A stretch of DNA of 7,853 nt from Rhodothermales bacterium (GTDB lineage Bacteria; Bacteroidota; Rhodothermia; Rhodothermales; UBA10348), in NCBI GenBank assembly GCA_013003255.1, contig JABDJZ010000033.1:1-7853 (forward strand), read 5' to 3'. The notes under the pieces were generated by a model. The model saw nothing but the letters and a program-made list of their open reading frames with translations. It did no database searches and was not told the DNA's origin. The position numbers and the translations under genes were made by a program. Shown here piece by piece: positions 5,848 to 7,853 of the stretch (its first letter is position 1; each line of letters begins with the position of its first letter).

Positions 5848-7853
5848 TACTTGACGACGGCAAACTTGCCGATGTGCTCGCCGATGCCGTCAGCCTCGAC
5901 ATGATAGATGTAGACTCCGTAGGCCAGGTCCTGCCCGCCTTCCGTCTGCAGGTCGTAGAACATGGACCCGTTGCTTCCGACCCCATCGTGCCGCAGCGTG
6001 CGGATCTTCTCACCCCGAAGGTTGAAAATGGTGATGGTGGCCTGTTGAGGCAGGTTGATGAACCGGACCCGGCGCTCCCCACGCCCCGTAATCTGCGACC
6101 TCGGTTCGTACTCCGACGCGCCGACGTAGGGGTTGGGAACGACGGCGATGTCCTCCAGCTCCTCCAGTCCGAGTTCCGTGTCGATCGTTGCCGCGCGGAG
6201 GGTGAACTGGAACATGTCCCCTTCAAAGAACTCGCGCTTGACAGAGATCCGGAGCACGTCGCCGGCATCCGGCGGATTGGACTCCTGACCACTGGGCACC
6301 GAGAAACGAACGCGGTGTCTGAACTTCCAGGCCCTGCCCTCGGGCTCGGCCAGGATGATGTCGTCACCGGCATCAAATGCCCGGGTACCATTGCGGTCAT
6401 CAATGAAGAGCGCAATCTGCTCTCCGGACGTCGCGTTGTACGCAAAGATGGGCACCTCCTCCCTGAGGAAGGAAATCCCGAACCTGGGCGGCCTGTAGGT
6501 TGAGTCGGATGGGTTCACCCACCTCAGTTCGTAGTCCCACGGGGACTGCACGTAGATCCCGGAGGAGTCCTCCTGAACCAGTGCGTTCCAGTTGGAATCG
6601 ACACCGTCGAGGGCAGATGGGTCCAGTCCGTACAGTTCGTTCGCGCTACCGGGGTTGGACACGTAGCCGGTCCGCTCGGTCTCGTATTCGAGGAAACCCC
6701 GACTGACTTCGAAGTTTTCGATTTCGATGACGAAGCCATCGACCATCGGTGTGATCGGAATCAGCTCTGTCTTGGCCAGCAGGACGTCGTTGGTAGCCTT
6801 GTCGATGATCTCGAATGCCGTCGTGCTGTAGAGGTCCGTCCCAACATCACCGGCGTCTTCGGAGAAGAATCGGATCTGGTAAGGATTGTCAGGCTTAACC
6901 AGATCATCCACCACGATGTTGACCGTGACGGAGCCGGAGCCAATGCCTTCAGTGACCGCGCTCAGGTCCTCATTGGCAGCGCCACTTACGAATCCGGCCG
7001 GCTTCGAGCGAGGCACAATGACGGCCGCGTTCTGCGACTGCCCGATCACGTTACCTGCCAGGTCAACACTGATGTTGAAGACGTTTTCCTGCGGATCGAT
7101 CTGGAGTTCTCCGTTCTCGATGACCCCGTGGTCATAGGGAACGAGCGCGTAGTAGTACGTCAGCCCGTTCGTCACATCGTCATCGATGTAGAAGAACGAG
7201 AGTCCGGAGTCGCCACCCATGTTATACACGCCCTCGCCTCCAAGCACGGTAATCGGTCCCTGGATGCCGTTCTCGAGGTCCCACTGCGCCACCGGCTTGT
7301 AGAAGGTCGGCGTGCCATCGATGTTGGTGATTGTGCGGGAATCAGACAACAGAGGGTCGGTCCCCTTATACAGTCTGTAGCCTTCGAAGTCGAACGCCTG
7401 GCTGAACCTGTCGAAGCTGGCAACCGAAAGCGTATCCCATGTCAACACCACCTGCCCATCGCCGGGTACGGCGGTCAGCGTCGGCGTAAACGGAGGCTGC
7501 GCGAAGTTGTAGTCCGCGTCGTAGATGTTCTGTACTGTAGCCCGGTTCTTGAAGAAGTCTATTTCGTCTTCGCCGAATATCCAGGCCGTCGAGAAAAAGT
7601 CTGTGGCCTGTGGCTCGAGTGTCACCGGCCCCGAAACGTAGAGCAAGAACGGTTCGACGTCGGCAGTCTCAGCTGCCGGGGCGGTTCCAAGGGGGAACTG
7701 CGCGACATTGATGATCCGGTCCCACAGCCAGCTGTCTTCTCTGAGGTTGTCGCCCGCCTCGTAGAACGGGCGCGCATTCAGGTCGTAGCCCGTGAGACCG
7801 ATCTGGTCGGACTCTGCGACATCGAGCTCATCGAAGTTGGGCTCTCCAATGGT
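5847..7853 (-). CDS. Large secreted protein with fibronectin III-like domain and C-terminal T9SS type A sorting domain; 5' end beyond the window
   Basis: The frame is open from the right edge to TAG 5849-5847, giving 668 residues of what is probably a longer protein. An apparent start at 7646 is only an internal TTG, because the 69 codons before it read through in the same style. Counting from the edge, residues 1-118 (including WIFGEDEIDFFKN and NIYDADYNFAQPP) resemble segments I recall from large T9SS cargo proteins. About 120-242 form a fibronectin III-like domain: PTLTAVPGDGQVVLTWD at its start, DFEGYRLYKG in the middle, LTYYYALVPYD at its end. About 243-568 are beta-rich, acidic and unrecognised. 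The last 100 residues are a T9SS type A sorting domain, with AVVPNPYVG, RFINLPQQATITIFNLRGEK, LAYGVYIYHVEA and a final IGKFAVVK. Such domains direct passage across the outer membrane by T9SS and are usually removed on attachment or release. No enzymatic domain is visible, so the function is unknown; adhesion, surface-layer or matrix roles are possible. Confidence 0.88.
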   Translation of the reverse strand, partial: TIGEPNFDELDVAESDQIGLTGYDLNARPFYEAGDNLREDSWLWDRIINVAQFPLGTAPAAETADVEPFLLYVSGPVTLEPQATDFFSTAWIFGEDEIDFFKNRATVQNIYDADYNFAQPPFTPTLTAVPGDGQVVLTWDTLSVASFDRFSQAFDFEGYRLYKGTDPLLSDSRTITNIDGTPTFYKPVAQWDLENGIQGPITVLGGEGVYNMGGDSGLSFFYIDDDVTNGLTYYYALVPYDHGVIENGELQIDPQENVFNISVDLAGNVIGQSQNAAVIVPRSKPAGFVSGAANEDLSAVTEGIGSGSVTVNIVVDDLVKPDNPYQIRFFSEDAGDVGTDLYSTTAFEIIDKATNDVLLAKTELIPITPMVDGFVIEIENFEVSRGFLEYETERTGYVSNPGSANELYGLDPSALDGVDSNWNALVQEDSSGIYVQSPWDYELRWVNPSDSTYRPPRFGISFLREEVPIFAYNATSGEQIALFIDDRNGTRAFDAGDDIILAEPEGRAWKFRHRVRFSVPSGQESNPPDAGDVLRISVKREFFEGDMFQFTLRAATIDTELGLEELEDIAVVPNPYVGASEYEPRSQITGRGERRVRFINLPQQATITIFNLRGEKIRTLRHDGVGSNGSMFYDLQTEGGQDLAYGVYIYHVEADGIGEHIGKFAVVK
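5850..6149 (-). other. T9SS type A sorting domain (C-terminal domain) region
   Basis: This stretch encodes the last 100 residues of the secreted protein. The order is typical of the family: VVPNPY opening, an arginine-rich RVRFINLP strand, ATITIFNLRGEKIRTL, a YDL strand in place of the usual W-x-L, GVYIYHVEADG, and a basic C-terminal KFAVVK. It marks the protein as T9SS cargo and is the main evidence for the Bacteroidota-type envelope of this organism. Confidence 0.87.

Noticed and set aside
5010..6503. Long plus-strand frames at 5010-5714 and 5781-6503
   Set aside because: They are antisense to the PorV-like and T9SS cargo genes, whose family signatures are clear. The products are charged, low-similarity shadow translations.
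5847..7646. T9SS cargo gene starting at 7646
   Set aside because: The codon there is an internal TTG with no signal peptide after it. The frame stays open with similar protein composition to the right edge, so the true start is outside the window.
1..7853. CRISPR arrays, tRNA/rRNA genes, insertion sequences, phage or defence genes
   Set aside because: I saw no spaced direct repeats, cloverleaf or conserved RNA segments, transposase motifs or terminal inverted repeats. Nearly all bases are accounted for by six protein genes.

Overview
The window looks like chromosomal DNA of a moderately GC-rich member of the Bacteroidota/FCB group, most likely Rhodothermota (Rhodothermia). Three things point there: a large secreted protein ending in a type IX secretion system (T9SS) sorting domain, a PorV/PorQ-family outer-membrane protein directly downstream of it, and a base composition of roughly 60% GC judged by eye. 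The lineage is an inference, because no rRNA or other phylogenetic marker is present.

Left half (1-3272) is a pentose/plant-polysaccharide utilisation locus. Two minus-strand genes, an MFS sugar porter of the XylE/GLUT type (281-1690) and a glycoside hydrolase family 3 enzyme (start at 284, running off the left edge), overlap by ATGA and form an operon. They diverge from a plus-strand xylulokinase gene, xylB (1791-3272), across a 100-bp intergenic region. That region holds a credible xylB promoter and a small palindrome that could be an operator. The inferred flow is: exported GH3 enzyme releases monosaccharide, the porter imports it, and xylulokinase phosphorylates xylulose into the pentose phosphate pathway. 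Xylose isomerase, which would link xylose to xylulose, is not in the window.

Right half (3327-7853) is a three-gene minus-strand operon with very short gaps. In transcription order it holds a large T9SS cargo-like protein (5' end outside the window), a PorV/PorQ-family beta-barrel, and a lipoprotein with a parvulin-type peptidyl-prolyl isomerase domain that starts at TTG. All three products are predicted to act at the cell envelope or outside it. The operon converges on xylB, and the 54-bp junction holds two small hairpins.

I found no RNA genes, mobile elements, CRISPR arrays or phage genes, and nothing I would call a wholly undescribed system. The best leads are a GLUT-like pair of substrate-site residues in the XylE-type porter and the cargo/PorV-like/PPIase operon with its unusual translational coupling.
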